13,206 bases of DNA from assembly GCA_964448045.1 (NCBI GenBank), contig CAYUVF010000078.1, forward strand, positions 1 to 13,206. The letters are read 5' to 3'. Below, one piece after another: positions 12,727 through 13,206 of this stretch. The translations under genes and the position numbers were made by a program. The stretch's first letter is position 1. Every line of letters starts with the position of its first letter. Source of the stretch: CAYUVF01 sp964448045 (GTDB lineage: Bacteria > Bacteroidota > Rhodothermia > Rhodothermales > Salinibacteraceae). A model generated the notes under the pieces. The model was not told the DNA's origin. It saw only the letters and a program-made list of their open reading frames with translations, and ran no database searches.

Positions 12727-13206
12727 ATGACGCCTCCGGTTGACAACGTCGACGTAGCCGATCCCCCCTTTGCGGGCGCCGTGCTCGATTTTGTGCGCGC
12801 CCACCGCTCCGATTTTATCCATCTGCTGCGCCAACTCGTGCGCGCCGAGTCGCCCTCGACCGATCCATCCAGCCAGCGGCACGTGCTGGAGCTGCTCGCG
12901 ACGCAGTTCGACCGCCTCGGCTTTCACGTGGCGCATATCCCCGGCGACCAGACGGGCGGCCACCTGTACGCTCGCCCTCGTCGACGCGCCCGCCACCGCC
13001 CACGCCAACTGCTACTGGGCCACTGCGACACCGTCTGGGAGCGCGGGACGCTGGCGACGATGCCCCTCCGCCTCGACGACGATGACAAGATGCGCGGCCC
13101 CGGCATCTTCGACATGAAAGCGGGCCTCGTGGAGATCGTCGTTGCACTGCAGGCCCTGAAGGCGCTGGATCTGGAACCCGCGGTTACGCCCATCGTCCTC
13201 ATCACC
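12727..13206 (+). CDS. M20 family metallopeptidase (glutamate carboxypeptidase/ArgE-like), 5' part only
   Basis: The first 160 residues of a zinc-dependent peptidase are present; the rest lies past the right edge. The catalytic domain starts with FVRAHRSDFIHLLRQLVRAE (22-41). It then shows LLLGHCDTVW (95-104) carrying the first metal ligand His99 and Asp101, followed by GPGIFDMKAGL (124-134) with the bridging Asp129. This matches the carboxypeptidase G2 / ArgE / DapE branch rather than the HipO-type amidohydrolase at 9560. An arginine-rich loop (83-93) replaces the usual short segment before the metal site, but the frame is continuous, so I do not read it as a frameshift. ATG 12727 lies 92 bases after the STAS stop. 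No signal peptide is apparent and the substrate is unknown. Confidence 0.88.
   Translation, partial: MTPPVDNVDVADPPFAGAVLDFVRAHRSDFIHLLRQLVRAESPSTDPSSQRHVLELLATQFDRLGFHVAHIPGDQTGGHLYARPRRRARHRPRQLLLGHCDTVWERGTLATMPLRLDDDDKMRGPGIFDMKAGLVEIVVALQALKALDLEPAVTPIVLIT

Noticed and set aside
12960..13020. Frameshift in the C-terminal M20 gene because of its arginine-rich stretch
   Set aside because: The reading frame stays open and both metal-site motifs on the far side are in the same frame as the start.

Overview
The window is a GC-rich, gene-dense piece of bacterial chromosome. It holds thirteen protein genes, two of them cut by the window edges. There are no rRNA or tRNA genes, no CRISPR array and no transposase, and no gene-free stretch exceeds about 175 bases. 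Shine-Dalgarno sequences are weak or absent before several genes, and many of the proteins are fairly acidic. Together with the gene set, this suggests a moderately halophilic member of the Bacteroidota/Rhodothermota (Salinibacter-like) lineage. That placement is inference only, because no marker gene is present.

Positions 1-3814 (minus strand) hold an export cassette: a LolD/MacB-type ABC ATPase, a fused two-module FtsX/MacB-type permease and a lipocalin-like AttH/CrtC-family protein. The order matches the AttEFGH-type systems, which are thought to act on lipids or lipoproteins at the cell envelope. A PadR regulator is transcribed divergently (3989-4339) and is the obvious candidate controller. 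A compact palindromic repeat element fills the gap between padR and the convergent gene sbcB.

Positions 4508-8368 (minus strand) hold a run read in the order pyrR, pyrB, a four-helix membrane protein of unknown function, and sbcB (exonuclease I). The gaps are 95-123 bases. They contain hairpins and, between pyrR and pyrB, a striking 7-bp-phased repeat. Divergent from pyrR are a DUF58 protein and an M20 amidohydrolase (8538-10765, plus strand).

Positions 10911-12634 (plus strand) encode a two-gene partner-switch module. The first protein fuses an RsbW-like ATPase domain to a GNAT acetyltransferase domain and a further GNAT-like domain. The second is a small STAS protein whose start lies inside the end of the first gene. 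The start of another M20 metallopeptidase runs off the right edge.

The two most unusual signals are the kinase-acetyltransferase fusion with its coupled STAS partner, and degenerate repeats with a strict 7-bp period that fill at least four intergenic gaps and enter the ends of neighbouring coding regions.
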